Below, piece after piece: positions 37,048 to 37,048 of a stretch of 37,048 nucleotides of DNA; within the stretch, counting starts at the first letter, position 1, and each line of letters begins with the position of its first letter. The DNA is from Chloroflexota bacterium. GTDB lineage: Bacteria; Chloroflexota; Limnocylindria; Limnocylindrales; CSP1-4. The stretch covers positions 1 through 37,048 of the forward strand of contig DAHXON010000027.1 in NCBI GenBank assembly GCA_027364875.1, read 5' to 3'. The notes under the pieces were generated by a model that did not search any database, had not been told where the DNA came from, and was given only the letters and a program-made list of their open reading frames with translations. A program made the translations under genes and the position numbers.

Positions 37048-37048
37048 G

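Noticed and set aside
1-37048. CRISPR arrays, tRNA/rRNA genes, transposases, phage genes
   Set aside because: None recognised by eye; no regularly spaced repeats, tRNA-like cloverleaf or transposase motifs noticed. A tRNAscan/CRISPR finder run would be needed to exclude them formally.

Overview
High-GC bacterial chromosomal window; codon usage and gene families suggest a Chloroflexota/Actinobacteria-like source, but no taxonomic search was possible. From left to right I read the following. (1) The 3' end of a secreted concanavalin-like/DUF1349-type protein. (2) A compact exosortase locus: a PEP-CTERM-like substrate, an exosortase with a C-terminal extension, and a family-2 glycosyltransferase. 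(3) Miscellaneous genes: VOC protein, secreted alpha/beta hydrolase, Ala-rich microprotein, COG4705-like membrane protein. (4) A metal-handling cluster at about 7.9-17.0 kb: ArsR, CDF transporter, OmpR-type response regulator and kinase, SHOCT, two cupredoxin-like proteins, CcdA-like, HMA, a divergent Lgt-like protein, a His-rich peptide and a CopB-type ATPase. (5) A sulfur/oxyanion block at about 17.1-23.3 kb: TauE/SafE, TDT, ChrA, MFS, DsrE and an ArsR-rhodanese fusion, ending in fused gene remnants (cysteine desulfurase 5' end joined to a Crp/Fnr HTH 3' end). (6) SRPBCC, TfoX and a hybrid histidine kinase. (7) An array of three paralogous extracytoplasmic esterases interleaved with an MprF/DUF2156-like aminoacyl-lipid synthase. 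(8) A second two-component system, a secreted low-complexity protein, a perfect 34-bp palindrome and the 3' part of a P-type ATPase. The strongest candidates for an undescribed system are the esterase/DUF2156 array and the dedicated exosortase locus. All family calls come from reading motifs by eye; no database search was run.
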